64,000 nucleotides of DNA, taken from contig NZ_PXYG01000001.1 of the NCBI RefSeq assembly GCF_003012775.1, forward strand, positions 372,001 to 436,000. The letters run 5' to 3'. The stretch's first letter is position 1, and each line of letters begins with the position of its first letter. This stretch comes from Zobellella endophytica. Its GTDB lineage: Bacteria; Pseudomonadota; Gammaproteobacteria; Enterobacterales; Aeromonadaceae. The notes below the pieces were generated by a model. The model was given only the letters and a program-made list of their open reading frames with translations. It was not told the DNA's origin and made no database searches. Shown piece by piece: positions 8,788 through 18,295 of this stretch. The position numbers were made by a program, and so were the translations under genes.

Positions 8788-9345
8788 CTACCACCACAGG
8801 GTGGTGACGCCCAGGATGAGGAAGAGCACCGCGCTGATGCCGTGGATCCACCGCATGGGGATGCGTTCGGCGCCTTGCTTGCCGAGCAGCACCACCGGCA
8901 CGTTGGCCAGCATCATGCCGAGAGTGGTACCGGCCACCACCAGCCAGAAGTCTTCCACGAAGCGGGCCGCCAGCAACACGGTGGCGAGCTGGGTCTTGTC
9001 GCCCATCTCTGCCAGGAAGAACAGCACGAAGGTGGTGATAAAGGGGCCATAACGGCGGAAACGGCCGTCCTCGTCGTCCAGCTTGTCGGGGATCAGCATC
9101 CAGACTGCCATGGCGAAGAAGGAGGCGGCCAGCAGGTAGCGCAGCCAGTCCGGATCCAGCCAGTGCTGTATCCATACGCCGACCCAGCCCGCCAGGGCGT
9201 GATTGAGCAGGGTGGCGGCGAGGATGCCGAGGATGACGGGTATGGGTGTTCTGAAACGACAGCTCAGCACCAGGGCAAGCAGCTGGGTTTTGTCACCGAT
9301 CTCGGCGATGGCGACGGCGAGCGTCGAAGTGGTCAAGGCTTCCAA
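8788..9345 (-). CDS. mneA: TMEM165/GDT1 (UPF0016) family manganese exporter, MneA-like
   Basis: A 185-residue membrane protein with two homologous halves of three helices, each carrying the family signature E-x-G-D-K-T: AEIGDKTQLLALVLS near residue 14 and AEMGDKTQLATVLLA near residue 111. Proteins of this family in Vibrio and other gammaproteobacteria export Mn2+. A yybP-ykoY manganese riboswitch in the leader independently supports this role. The start is uncertain: a TTG at 9345 gives MEALTTSTLAV but has only a weak ribosome site. A stretch just before it can pair with leader sequence near 9400, as expected for riboswitch-controlled translation. Confidence 0.9.
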   Translation of the reverse strand: MEALTTSTLAVAIAEIGDKTQLLALVLSCRFRTPIPVILGILAATLLNHALAGWVGVWIQHWLDPDWLRYLLAASFFAMAVWMLIPDKLDDEDGRFRRYGPFITTFVLFFLAEMGDKTQLATVLLAARFVEDFWLVVAGTTLGMMLANVPVVLLGKQGAERIPMRWIHGISAVLFLILGVTTLWW

Positions 9346-9419
9346 GGTCTATACCAGAGGGGACAGGATTATTATCAACCAATGAGCAAGCCGTGCCGCC
9401 CGTCCCCGGTATCGGCATC

Positions 9420-9525
9420 AGCCTGTCAAAGGTCTCGTCAAACCCCTAAAGGTCACGGGCGCCATGGTGATTTTGCACCAATTATGTTGACGGCCATCTC
9501 GCGTAGAGCGACTACTCCCCCTTGT
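9420..9525 (-). ncRNA. yybP-ykoY manganese riboswitch
   Basis: On the minus strand the region reads AAGGGGGAGTAG near 9512-9523, GTCAACATAA near 9484-9493, a GGTGCAAAATCACC hairpin, CGCCCG, and GACGAGACCTTTGAC near 9424-9438. These are the conserved blocks of the yybP-ykoY aptamer, including both halves of the Mn-binding loops. It lies 75 bases upstream of the Mn exporter gene, the typical target. Downstream, GGGGACGGG (about 9402) can pair with CCTGTCCCC (about 9360), a plausible expression platform. Confidence 0.93.
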
Positions 9526-9572
9526 GCAGGAGCGGCCATTCTAGCCGGCGGCGATAAAAAAGCAAGGACGGA

Positions 9573-9890
9573 TTAGCCGCCCACCTTTTTGACCTGGAAG
9601 CCGGCCTTGGTCAGCTGGGCGGCCACCTGCTCCAGCCGGTCGCCCTGGATCTCGATGACGCCGTCCTTGATGGCGCCACCGGTGCCGAGTTGGGATTTCA
9701 GGCGTTTGGCCTGCTCCTTGAGCTGCTCCATTGGCACGCCGTAGATGCAGATGACGCCGGCGCCCTTGCGCCCCTTGGTCTCGCGGCGCAGCCGTACCAG
9801 GCCGTCGGCGGGGAAGGGGCTGTCGGTGCCGGTCGCCTGGCCGTCATCGGCCCGCCAGCCGGGATCCGTGCTGTATACCAGTTTGTTCAT
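9573..9890 (-). CDS. yciH: SUI1-family translation factor YciH
   Basis: A 105-residue eIF1/SUI1-type protein. The core RRETKGRKGAGVICIYG..LKEQAKRLKSQLGTGGAIKDGVIEIQGD is the SUI1 domain, which in E. coli YciH resembles initiation factor activity and affects fidelity of initiation in vitro. In E. coli yciH follows pyrF; here it has moved to the end of the nag operon, and pyrF at 50862-51575 has no yciH behind it. Its ATG overlaps the nagC stop by 4 bases (ATGA on the minus strand), so it is probably co-translated with nagC. Confidence 0.9.
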   Translation of the reverse strand: MNKLVYSTDPGWRADDGQATGTDSPFPADGLVRLRRETKGRKGAGVICIYGVPMEQLKEQAKRLKSQLGTGGAIKDGVIEIQGDRLEQVAAQLTKAGFQVKKVGG

Positions 9891-11101
9891 ACTTTGGGCT
9901 CGATAATCAGTTGCAACAATTCCCCTTCCAGCAGGGCGCGTTTGACCAGGGCCAGGCCGCCGATGGTCTGGTCGTCCTGGAAGTGGGCCCGTACGATGGG
10001 CAGGCCCTGGTGAAAACTCGGCAGCGACTGGTATTCGATGGCCTTGCCGATCAGCGGAAACACGATGCGTTCGGCATCGCACAGGGCGCCGGTGAGCAGC
10101 ACCTTCTGCGGATTGAACAGGTTGACCATGATCGCCAGCGCCTGGCCCAGGTGCTCTGCGGCCCGCTCCAGCACGTTTCTCGCCAGCCGGTCGCCGGCCA
10201 GCGCCGCCCGGCACAGCTCGGCCATGGTCAGCGCCTGCGGGTCGAGCAGGCTCTGGTAACCCTGGGCCAGCATTTTCTCGGCCTGACGCAGCAGGGCGGC
10301 ATCGGCCACCATGGTTTCCAGGCAACCGAAGTTGCCGCAGTGGCAGCGATCGCCGAGGGGATCGACCCGGATATGGCCGATTTCCGCCACGTCCCGCCCC
10401 AGGCTCTTGAAGATGCGGCCTTCGGTGATGATGCCGGCACCCACGCCGTGGTGCACGCTGACCAGCACCGAGTCCAGGCAGTCGCGGGAGGCGCCGAAAT
10501 AGTGTTCGGCCAGGGCCAGGGCGCGGATGTCGTTGCCGATGAACACCGGCAGGCCGGTGGCCTGGCGCAGCCTGTCGGCCAGCGGCACGCCGGCCAGCGG
10601 ATAGCTCGGGTGATAGATCACCTGGCCGCGCAGGGCGTCGGTGAGGCCGGGCATCACCACCGCCAGGGCGATCAGCCGCAGGCCGGCGCCATGACGGCGG
10701 ACAAAGCGCTGGATCTGCCCGGCCAGATCGGCCAGCAGGGCGTCCTGCTGTTGCCGGGGAAAGGCCAGGGTATCCCGGGCCAGGACCTGGCCGTCGAGAT
10801 CGTAGAGGGACAGCCTGAGCTCTTCCCGGCCGAGCTTGACCGAGACCAGGTGAAAGTCGCGGGTGACGGTGGTGAGGGAAATCGCCCGCCGGCCACCGGT
10901 GGACGCCTGGTGTTCCATCTCCCGGATCAGGCCGTGCTCGAGCAGGGTCCGGGTGATCTTGGTGACGCTGGCCGGGGCCAGGTTGCTCAGCTCGGCGATC
11001 TTGACCCGGGAAATGGGGCCCTGGCTGTCGATCAGCCGGTAGACGGCCGAGCTGTTGACCTGCTTGACCAGGTCGACGTTGGCGATTTGTCCGCGGGTCA
11101 T
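9887..11101 (-). CDS. nagC: N-acetylglucosamine repressor NagC (ROK family)
   Basis: A 404-residue ROK-family regulator. The N-terminus carries a winged helix-turn-helix (VYRLIDSQGPISRVKIAELSNLAPASVTKITRTLLEHGLI). The ROK sugar-binding domain has GIGVHHGVGAGII-type glycines and the zinc motif GHIRVDPLGDRCHCGNFGCLET (C-x-C-x4-C). GlcNAc-6-phosphate is the known inducer of this family. It overlaps nagA by 4 bases and yciH by 4 bases, giving nagB-nagA-nagC-yciH, and should repress the divergent nagB/nagE promoters. Confidence 0.93.
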   Translation of the reverse strand: MTRGQIANVDLVKQVNSSAVYRLIDSQGPISRVKIAELSNLAPASVTKITRTLLEHGLIREMEHQASTGGRRAISLTTVTRDFHLVSVKLGREELRLSLYDLDGQVLARDTLAFPRQQQDALLADLAGQIQRFVRRHGAGLRLIALAVVMPGLTDALRGQVIYHPSYPLAGVPLADRLRQATGLPVFIGNDIRALALAEHYFGASRDCLDSVLVSVHHGVGAGIITEGRIFKSLGRDVAEIGHIRVDPLGDRCHCGNFGCLETMVADAALLRQAEKMLAQGYQSLLDPQALTMAELCRAALAGDRLARNVLERAAEHLGQALAIMVNLFNPQKVLLTGALCDAERIVFPLIGKAIEYQSLPSFHQGLPIVRAHFQDDQTIGGLALVKRALLEGELLQLIIEPKV

Positions 11102-12243
11102 TGGGCTGTGAAGTGTCCGTTTATCAATGTGGCCCTGACGCGGTAGTCCGCTTCAAACGCCACCAGATTAGCCACCTTGCCGACCGCCACCGAGCCCAGC
11201 GTGTCCCCCAGGCCGAGAGCATTGGCCGGATAGAGGCTGGCCATGCGCAGCGCTTCCTCCAGTGGCAGACCGACCCGTTCGACCAGGTTGCGGACCCCTT
11301 CCATCATGGTGAGCGCCGAGCCGCCGAGTGTACCATGCTGATCTACGCATTGCCCATCCCGCACGTAGACGGTGGCGCCGCAAAAATCGAAGCGGGTAAA
11401 GTCGGGGCCGGCTCCGGCGGCGGCGGTGGCGTCGGTGACCAGGCACAGCCGTTCACCCAGCACCTTGTGGGCCAGCCGCACATTGGCATAGTGCACATGG
11501 TGGCCGTCGACGATGATGCCGGCGTAGACCCCCGGGTGGTCGTAGACGGCGCCCACGGCACCGGGCTCCCGGCCGTTGGCGGTGGGGGTCATGGCGTTGT
11601 AGAGATGGGTGGCAAAGCCCACCCCGGCATCGAAGCCGGCCATGGCCTGCTCGTAGCTGGCGGCGGTATGACCCATGGACACCAGTATGCCGGCCTCGCG
11701 CAGGCGGCGGATATGGTCGGGACTGTTGCATTCCGGCGCCAGGGTGATCTTGGCGATCGCTGCCGCGTTGGCGCAGAAGAACTCCAGCATGGCCTCGTCG
11801 AGGGCACGGATCTGCCGCTCGGGGTGGATGCCCTTGCGCCTGATGTTGGTGTAGGGGCCTTCCAGGTGCAGCCCCAGCACCCGGTGCCGGTGGCGGGCCA
11901 TGTACTCCCGGGTCACCGCCACCGCCTGGCGCATGTCCTGATCGGGAGAGGTGATCAGGGTCGGCAGGAAGCTGGTGGTGCCGGATTCCAGGTTGGCCTG
12001 GTGCATGGTGTCCAGGGTCGCCGGGCTGATGTCGTCGTTGAACATGACGCCGCCGCAACCGTTGAGTTGCAGGTCGATAAAGCCGGCGCTGAGCAGGGCG
12101 CCGCCCAGCTCGACGCGGGGCAGACCGGGGGCCAGCTCGGACTCGGGCCGGATGGCCACAATCCTCTCCTGGTCGATGACAACGGCGAGGCCGTGATGGC
12201 GGCGCTCGCCGTCGAACAGGGTACAGTGGGTCAGGGCAAACAT
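11098..12243 (-). CDS. nagA: N-acetylglucosamine-6-phosphate deacetylase
   Basis: A 381-residue amidohydrolase-superfamily enzyme that converts GlcNAc-6-phosphate to glucosamine-6-phosphate plus acetate in the cytoplasm. Visible family segments are DLQLNGCGGVMFNDD, LGLHLEGPYTNIRRKG, the metal and substrate histidines in MGHTAASYEQA and ATHLYNAMTP, IIVDGHHVHYANVRLA, and LVTDATAAAG with the catalytic Asp. Length equals that of E. coli NagA (382). It lies 9 bases after nagB and overlaps nagC. Confidence 0.95.
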   Translation of the reverse strand: MFALTHCTLFDGERRHHGLAVVIDQERIVAIRPESELAPGLPRVELGGALLSAGFIDLQLNGCGGVMFNDDISPATLDTMHQANLESGTTSFLPTLITSPDQDMRQAVAVTREYMARHRHRVLGLHLEGPYTNIRRKGIHPERQIRALDEAMLEFFCANAAAIAKITLAPECNSPDHIRRLREAGILVSMGHTAASYEQAMAGFDAGVGFATHLYNAMTPTANGREPGAVGAVYDHPGVYAGIIVDGHHVHYANVRLAHKVLGERLCLVTDATAAAGAGPDFTRFDFCGATVYVRDGQCVDQHGTLGGSALTMMEGVRNLVERVGLPLEEALRMASLYPANALGLGDTLGSVAVGKVANLVAFEADYRVRATLINGHFTAQ

Positions 12244-12252
12244 GGGGACCTC

Positions 12253-13053
12253 TTATAAACGCTTGATATTGTCGGCTTCCAGCTGTTCGAAATAACGTAC
12301 CGTCTTGACCTTGAGCTCCATGGTGGCCGGGGTGTCGCACACGATCAGGCCGCGCGGGTGCAGCTGCAGCGCCGACACCGTCCACAGATGGTTGACGCTG
12401 CCTTCCACCGCCGCCTGCAGGGCCTGGGCTTTGTTGTGGCCGGTCACCAGTATCATGATCTCCTCGGCGTCGAGCAGGGTGCCCACGCCCACGGTCAGTG
12501 CCATGCGCGGTACCTGCTCGGGATCGTTGTCAAAGAAGCGGGAGTTGGCCAGCCGGGTATCTTCGGTCAGGGTTTTTATCCGGGTCCGTGAGGATAAAGA
12601 AGAAGCCGGTTCATTGAAAGCGATATGGCCATCGCTCCCCACCCCGCCCATGAACAGGTGGATCTTGCCGTATTGCCTGATCTTGTCCTCGTAGCGCCGG
12701 CATTCGGCCTCGAGATCCGGGGCGTTGCCGTCCAGCAGATTGATGTTGCCGGGCTGGATGTCCACATGCTTGAAAAAGTGCTCGTGCATGAAGTGATGGT
12801 AGCTTTGGGGATGCGTTTGGGGCAGGCCCACATATTCATCCATATTAAAGGTGACCACGTGCCGGAAACTGACTTCTCCGGCCTGGTGCAGCGCAATCAG
12901 TTGCCGGTAGGTCGCCATGGGGGTGCCGCCGGTGGGCAGGCCGAGCACGAAGGGGCGCTCGGCACTGGGGCCGAAGGCGTTGATGCGATCAGTGATATGG
13001 CGGGCGGCCCATTGGCTGACCTGGGGGGCGGAAGACAGGGGGATCAAACGCAT
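12253..13053 (-). CDS. nagB: Glucosamine-6-phosphate deaminase
   Basis: A 266-residue NagB that converts glucosamine-6-phosphate to fructose-6-phosphate and ammonia. The start [20 protein letters not shown] aligns with E. coli NagB (266 residues), so the ATG at 13053 is correct even though the frame is open to 13128. Active-site segments include [41 protein letters not shown] and [17 protein letters not shown]. It is the first gene of the nagBAC-yciH operon. Confidence 0.96.
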   Translation of the reverse strand: MRLIPLSSAPQVSQWAARHITDRINAFGPSAERPFVLGLPTGGTPMATYRQLIALHQAGEVSFRHVVTFNMDEYVGLPQTHPQSYHHFMHEHFFKHVDIQPGNINLLDGNAPDLEAECRRYEDKIRQYGKIHLFMGGVGSDGHIAFNEPASSLSSRTRIKTLTEDTRLANSRFFDNDPEQVPRMALTVGVGTLLDAEEIMILVTGHNKAQALQAAVEGSVNHLWTVSALQLHPRGLIVCDTPATMELKVKTVRYFEQLEADNIKRL

Positions 13054-13089
13054 GGCTAAGTACCTCGGATTGGAGTTTGGTCGATAATC

Positions 13090-13110
13090 ATATTTTTTAT
13101 GATAAAATAA
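13090..13110. promoter_or_regulatory. Candidate NagC operator, nagB side
   Basis: ATATTTTTTATGATAAAATAA is an AT-rich imperfect palindrome of the NagC-operator type (TTATTTTA..TAAAAAAT on the minus strand), 37 bases upstream of nagB. In E. coli paired operators at nagB and nagE allow repression by looping. Confidence 0.45.
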
Positions 13111-13155
13111 GTGGTCGTTATTAGCCAATGCGCGGCATGAAAAATAACCAAATTA

Positions 13156-13171
13156 AGTGATTTTTATCACA
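13156..13171. promoter_or_regulatory. CRP (cAMP receptor protein) binding site
   Basis: AGTGA-TTTTTA-TCACA matches 9 of 10 fixed positions of the CRP consensus TGTGA-6-TCACA. It sits centrally between the divergent nagB and nagE genes, where E. coli also has a shared CRP site. Confidence 0.7.
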
Positions 13172-13183
13172 TAAATAGGGATC

Positions 13184-13204
13184 TTAATTTGTTGTGTGAA
13201 TTAT
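13184..13204. promoter_or_regulatory. Candidate NagC operator, nagE side
   Basis: TTAATTTGTTGTGTGAATTAT is a palindromic NagC-like site (TTAATTT..GAATTAT). It lies 94 bases from the nagB-side candidate and 73 bases upstream of nagE, an arrangement suited to looping. Confidence 0.5.
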
Positions 13205-13277
13205 ATCCAGATAGACTGAGTTCAGGCCGGTTTGGACAAAACAGGCTCCCTACAGACAACGCATAAGGAGATCAGCC

Positions 13278-14780
13278 GTGAACGTGCTGGGTTATTTACA
13301 GAAATTGGGCAAGGCGCTGATGTTACCCATCGCGACCCTGCCGGTGGCGGCGCTGCTGTTGCGCCTGGGGCAACCGGATCTGCTGGGCATCGCCTTTATC
13401 GCCGAAGCGGGAGGCGCCATCTTCAGCCAGTTGCCGCTGCTGTTCGGCCTGGGCATTGCCGTCGGCTTGTCCCGGGACGATGCCGGCGCCGCGGCCCTGG
13501 CCGGTGCCGTGGGCTATTTCGTGCTGACCGGCGCGGCCAAGACCATCAACAGTGACATCGACATGTCGTTCTTCGGCGGCATCATCGCCGGCATCATCGC
13601 CGGTCACTGCTACAACCGCTTCCATATGGTGAAGCTGCCCGACTACCTGGCCTTTTTCGGCGGCAAGCGTTTGGTGCCGATCATGACCGGCCTGTTCGCG
13701 CTGCTGGCGGCCTTTATCGCTGGTTTCGTCTGGCCGGCCATCCAGCATGGTATCGACAGCTTCGGCATGGCGGTATCGACCTCGGGCGGCGTGGGGCAGT
13801 TCTTCTACGGCCTGCTCAACCGGGGGTTGATCCCGGTGGGCCTGCACCATGTGGTGAACTCCATTTTCTGGTTCGGCCTGGGCGAGTGCCTCAAGGTGAC
13901 TTACGAAGCGGCCGGGGCGGTGCAGAATATCTGCATGGATCCGGCGCTGGTGCGTACCCTGAGCGTGGGCGGTGCCGTGCCCGGGGTGGACGGCGCCACC
14001 ATCACCCAGATTGCCGGCGAAGTGACCCGGGGCGATCTGCACCGTTTCTTCGCCGGTGATCCCACCGCCGGAGTGTTCATGGCCGGCTTCTTCCCGGTGA
14101 TGATGTTCGGCCTGCCCGCCGGGGCCCTGGCCATGGTGCTGGCCGCGCCGAAGGACAAGCGGGCCCAGGTAGGCGGCCTGTTGCTGTCGGTGGCGGTCAC
14201 TTCCTTCCTGACCGGTATCACCGAGCCGCTGGAGTTCACCTTCATGTTCCTGGCGCCGCTGCTGTATGCCATCCACGCGCTGCTGACCGGGCTGTCGCTG
14301 GTGGTGGTCAACCTGTTCGGCGTGCTGCACGGCTTCGGCTTCTCTGCCGGCCTGTTCGACATGGTGCTGAACTGGGGCCTGGCCACCAAGCCCTGGACCC
14401 TGGTGGCCATCGGTCTGGTGTTCGGCGCCGTTTACTTCACCACCTTCTACTTCGTGATCCGGGCCTTCAACCTGAAAACCCCGGGGCGGGATGAGGAGGG
14501 CATCAGCGCCGAACCGCAGGCGGTCACCGACCAGTCCGAGCTGGCGCGCGAATACCTGGAAGCGCTGGGCGGGCAGGACAACCTGGCCAACATCGACGCC
14601 TGTATCACCCGCCTGCGGCTGACCCTGAACGATCGCAGCCGGGTCGACGAAGCCAGGCTGAAGGCGCTGGGTGCCAAGGGCGTGGTCAAGCTTGGCGAGC
14701 AGAACCTGCAAGTCATCCTGGGGCCGCTGGCGGAGATCATGGCGGCGGAAATCAAGGCGCTGACCGGGCAGGCCCGCTAG
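13278..14780 (+). CDS. nagE: PTS N-acetylglucosamine-specific EIICB component
   Basis: A 500-residue membrane permease that imports and phosphorylates GlcNAc. The N-terminal EIIC domain (LGYLQKLGKALMLPIATLPVAALLL, then about ten helices, GLHHVVNSIFWF and FLTGITEPLEFTFMF) is followed by an EIIB domain with the phospho-accepting Cys442 in NIDACITRLRLTL. Unlike E. coli NagE (648 residues), no EIIA domain is attached, so IIA must come in trans, for example from Crr. The GTG start at 13278 follows AAGGAG by 7 bases. It is divergent from nagBAC. Confidence 0.95.
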   Translation: MNVLGYLQKLGKALMLPIATLPVAALLLRLGQPDLLGIAFIAEAGGAIFSQLPLLFGLGIAVGLSRDDAGAAALAGAVGYFVLTGAAKTINSDIDMSFFGGIIAGIIAGHCYNRFHMVKLPDYLAFFGGKRLVPIMTGLFALLAAFIAGFVWPAIQHGIDSFGMAVSTSGGVGQFFYGLLNRGLIPVGLHHVVNSIFWFGLGECLKVTYEAAGAVQNICMDPALVRTLSVGGAVPGVDGATITQIAGEVTRGDLHRFFAGDPTAGVFMAGFFPVMMFGLPAGALAMVLAAPKDKRAQVGGLLLSVAVTSFLTGITEPLEFTFMFLAPLLYAIHALLTGLSLVVVNLFGVLHGFGFSAGLFDMVLNWGLATKPWTLVAIGLVFGAVYFTTFYFVIRAFNLKTPGRDEEGISAEPQAVTDQSELAREYLEALGGQDNLANIDACITRLRLTLNDRSRVDEARLKALGAKGVVKLGEQNLQVILGPLAEIMAAEIKALTGQAR

Positions 14781-14810
14781 CCCAGAAGCGGTTCACTGCC
14801 ATCAGCCAAG

Positions 14811-14844
14811 AACGGTGCCAACGAAAGTTGGCACCGTTTTTTTT
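14811..14844 (+). terminator. Rho-independent terminator of nagE
   Basis: AACGGTGCCAAC-GAAA-GTTGGCACCGTT forms a 12-bp perfect stem with a GAAA tetraloop, followed by eight T residues in total. It lies 31 bases after the nagE stop. Confidence 0.95.
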
Positions 14845-15015
14845 GTTTTGCCGGTCAATCCGCACCAAGGCGGTGAAAGTGCATGTTTCAGGGCGCCAAA
14901 AAGGGGCGGGCGGCGATGCGAAAGCTGATCGGCAACGGGGGGCCGGCCAGGGCGCTGGTGTAACCTTTGTTCCCGCTGTCAATAGCGGGAGTTCGGCGCT
15001 GAAAGACTCAAAAGG

Positions 15016-15096
15016 TTATGCACAACCGGCGCATGCCTTGCGCCCAGTGGGCTTGCCTCACTTATCCACCATTTCTGTGGATAAGGTTGTGGATTG
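15016..15096. promoter_or_regulatory. DnaA-box cluster upstream of uvrB (DARS1-like candidate)
   Basis: Four DnaA boxes lie within 81 bases: TTATGCACA (15016-15024), TTATCCACC (15062-15070), and in the opposite orientation TGTGGATAA (15076-15084, a perfect 9-mer) and TGTGGATTG (15088-15096). A further near-match, AGTGGATAA, is at 15295-15303. An A/T-rich stretch follows from about 15150 to 15210. The gap 14845-15326 holds no convincing gene. In E. coli the DnaA-reactivating sequence DARS1 lies in the bioD-uvrB gap, so the position before uvrB is suggestive; function is inferred. Confidence 0.6.
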
Positions 15097-15326
15097 GCTA
15101 GATAAAACCGGTGCAAAGCCAGTCGTAGCAGGCATTACGGATAAGTCGGCAAAAAAATCGCCAAAAGCAAAAGTCTTAAAAATCAAAAAGTTAAAAAAAG
15201 CCATAAGAAATTTCCGCTCAGTGTTTGAACGGCAGCGGCCAGCTTAGAGCAAAAGCACAAAATGTGGGTTTTTAACGAAGGAGAGTGTTGATTTAGTGGA
15301 TAAGTCAAGAGAGGCGAAGAAAAATT

Positions 15327-15402
15327 TGGCTCCCCCTGCTGGACTTGAACCAGCGACATACGGATTAACAGTCCGCCGTTCTACCGACTGAACTAAGGGG
15401 GA
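15327..15402 (-). tRNA. tRNA-Asn (anticodon GTT)
   Basis: On the minus strand a complete 76-base tRNA runs from TCCCCCTTAGTTCAG to the encoded CCA. The anticodon loop CTGTTAATC contains GTT, and the T arm GCTGGTTCAAGTCCAGC and acceptor stem TCCCCCT/AGGGGGA pair perfectly. It stands alone between the DnaA-box cluster and uvrB. Confidence 0.97.
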
Positions 15403-15556
15403 ATCTCGTGAAGAGGCCGCAGATGATACGCAGGCCCCCGGCCGGGGTCAAGGATAAAATCGGCTTTTTCACGACAGCGGGGCGGGGGTAAGTTTTCGCT
15501 TAAATTTACCGGTCCGGCGGGGGTAAACTGGGTTTTGACGACAGAGGAGAGCGGCA

Positions 15557-17557
<2,001 letters not shown>

Positions 17558-17569
17558 AGTCAGAAGCTA

Positions 17570-17602
17570 GAAGCTGGAAGTGAAAGCCTGGCTTCCGGCT
17601 TC
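17570..17602. repeat. Heptad-repeat hairpin between convergent uvrB and creA
   Basis: After the uvrB stop, GAAGNNN heptads run in tandem (GAAGTCA, GAAGCTA, GAAGCTG, GAAGTGA from 17556) and are then mirrored by CTTCCGGCTTC. The arms GAAGCTGGAAG (17570-17580) and CTTCCGGCTTC (17592-17602) pair over 11 positions including one G-T wobble, so the unit may act as a transcription barrier between the two convergent genes. The heptad resembles the array after lysC. Confidence 0.75.
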
Positions 17603-17605
17603 CGG

Positions 17606-18067
17606 CTAGGGCTTCGTCCGATACGCCGCGGTATCCCACAGCGGCACCGTCGACAGTGAGTGCTTGAAGCTGCCTTCGGTTTCCTTGGTGCTGTAGGCCA
17701 CGTACAGCAGGCTCTGGCTGGCTTCGTCGTAGATACGGCGGATCTTCAGGCTTTTCAGGAAGATGCTCTTCGACTTCTTGAACACGATATCGCCGCTCTT
17801 GGACTTGTCCACCGCCGCTATCATCCCGGGGGTGATCTCCCCGGTCTGGCGGCAGCTGATCGACATGTCGGAAGGATCCGCCAGGCTCAGATCCGCCACC
17901 ACATTGGAGATATGGCAGGTCACCCCGGTGACCACCGGATCGGTGAGCACCTCTATCTTGATGTCCTTGGTGGTGAACACGCCGAGGGAGACATCGCCCA
18001 CTTCATTGTTGTCGCAACCGCTGAGGGCGAGGGCGACGAGCCCCGCCATGGTGATCCTGCTCCGCAT
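17606..18067 (-). CDS. creA: CreA family lipoprotein
   Basis: A 153-residue CreA-family protein of unknown function. The N-terminus MRSRITMAGLVALALSGCDNN is a lipoprotein signal peptide with lipobox LALSGC, so the protein is probably anchored to a membrane; E. coli CreA has an ordinary signal peptide instead. Family segments are DPVVTGVTCHISNV, SDMSISCRQTGEI (a conserved Cys pair) and DIVFKKSKSIFLKSLKIRRIYDE. It is convergent with uvrB and not linked to creBCD in this window. Confidence 0.88.
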   Translation of the reverse strand: MRSRITMAGLVALALSGCDNNEVGDVSLGVFTTKDIKIEVLTDPVVTGVTCHISNVVADLSLADPSDMSISCRQTGEITPGMIAAVDKSKSGDIVFKKSKSIFLKSLKIRRIYDEASQSLLYVAYSTKETEGSFKHSLSTVPLWDTAAYRTKP

Positions 18068-18191
18068 CCCGGGCTCCTTGTCATCGTATCTGTCATCTCG
18101 TTAGCGGATTTGATAACACAAAGCCCCGTCCGGCGCCATCTCCGCCCCTGCATCTTAATATGTGTTTGATATGCGCGTTATTATCCAAAGA

Positions 18192-18205
18192 CTGATCCAG
18201 ATCAG
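18192..18205. promoter_or_regulatory. FNR-like binding site upstream of nrdG
   Basis: CTGATCCAGATCAG keeps the TGAT-4-ATCA core of the FNR consensus TTGAT-4-ATCAA. It lies 91 bases upstream of the nrdG start and just before the NrdR boxes, as expected for an anaerobically induced promoter. Confidence 0.6.
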
Positions 18206-18233
18206 GGAAAAGGCGGATCCAGAAAACCGCGCA

Positions 18234-18282
18234 TTCCAATATATAGTGTTTGAAATTAGCATTAAGGCACAACATGTAGTGT
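18234..18282. promoter_or_regulatory. Paired NrdR boxes controlling nrdGD
   Basis: Box 1, TTCCAATATATAGTGT (18234-18249), has a perfect CWATATATWG core. Box 2, GCACAACATGTAGTGT (18267-18282), matches 8 of 10 core positions. The boxes start 33 bases apart, three helical turns, which is the arrangement bound cooperatively by the repressor NrdR upstream of ribonucleotide reductase operons. Confidence 0.85.
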
Positions 18283-18295
18283 TTGGTGCCGAGTA

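Noticed and set aside
14828-15247. Open frame of 139 codons downstream of nagE
   Set aside because: It begins inside the T-run of the nagE terminator, lacks a ribosome site, overlaps the DnaA-box cluster, and has no family resemblance.
15016-15303. Chromosome replication origin
   Set aside because: Only four to five DnaA boxes, no gidA/mnmG, mioC, dnaA or dnaN nearby, and no tandem AT-rich 13-mers; a DARS- or datA-like role fits better.
15527-15544. LexA (SOS) box candidate before uvrB
   Set aside because: CTG..CAG halves are present (CTGGGTTTTGACGACAG) but spaced by 11 rather than 10 bases, so it does not fit the consensus.
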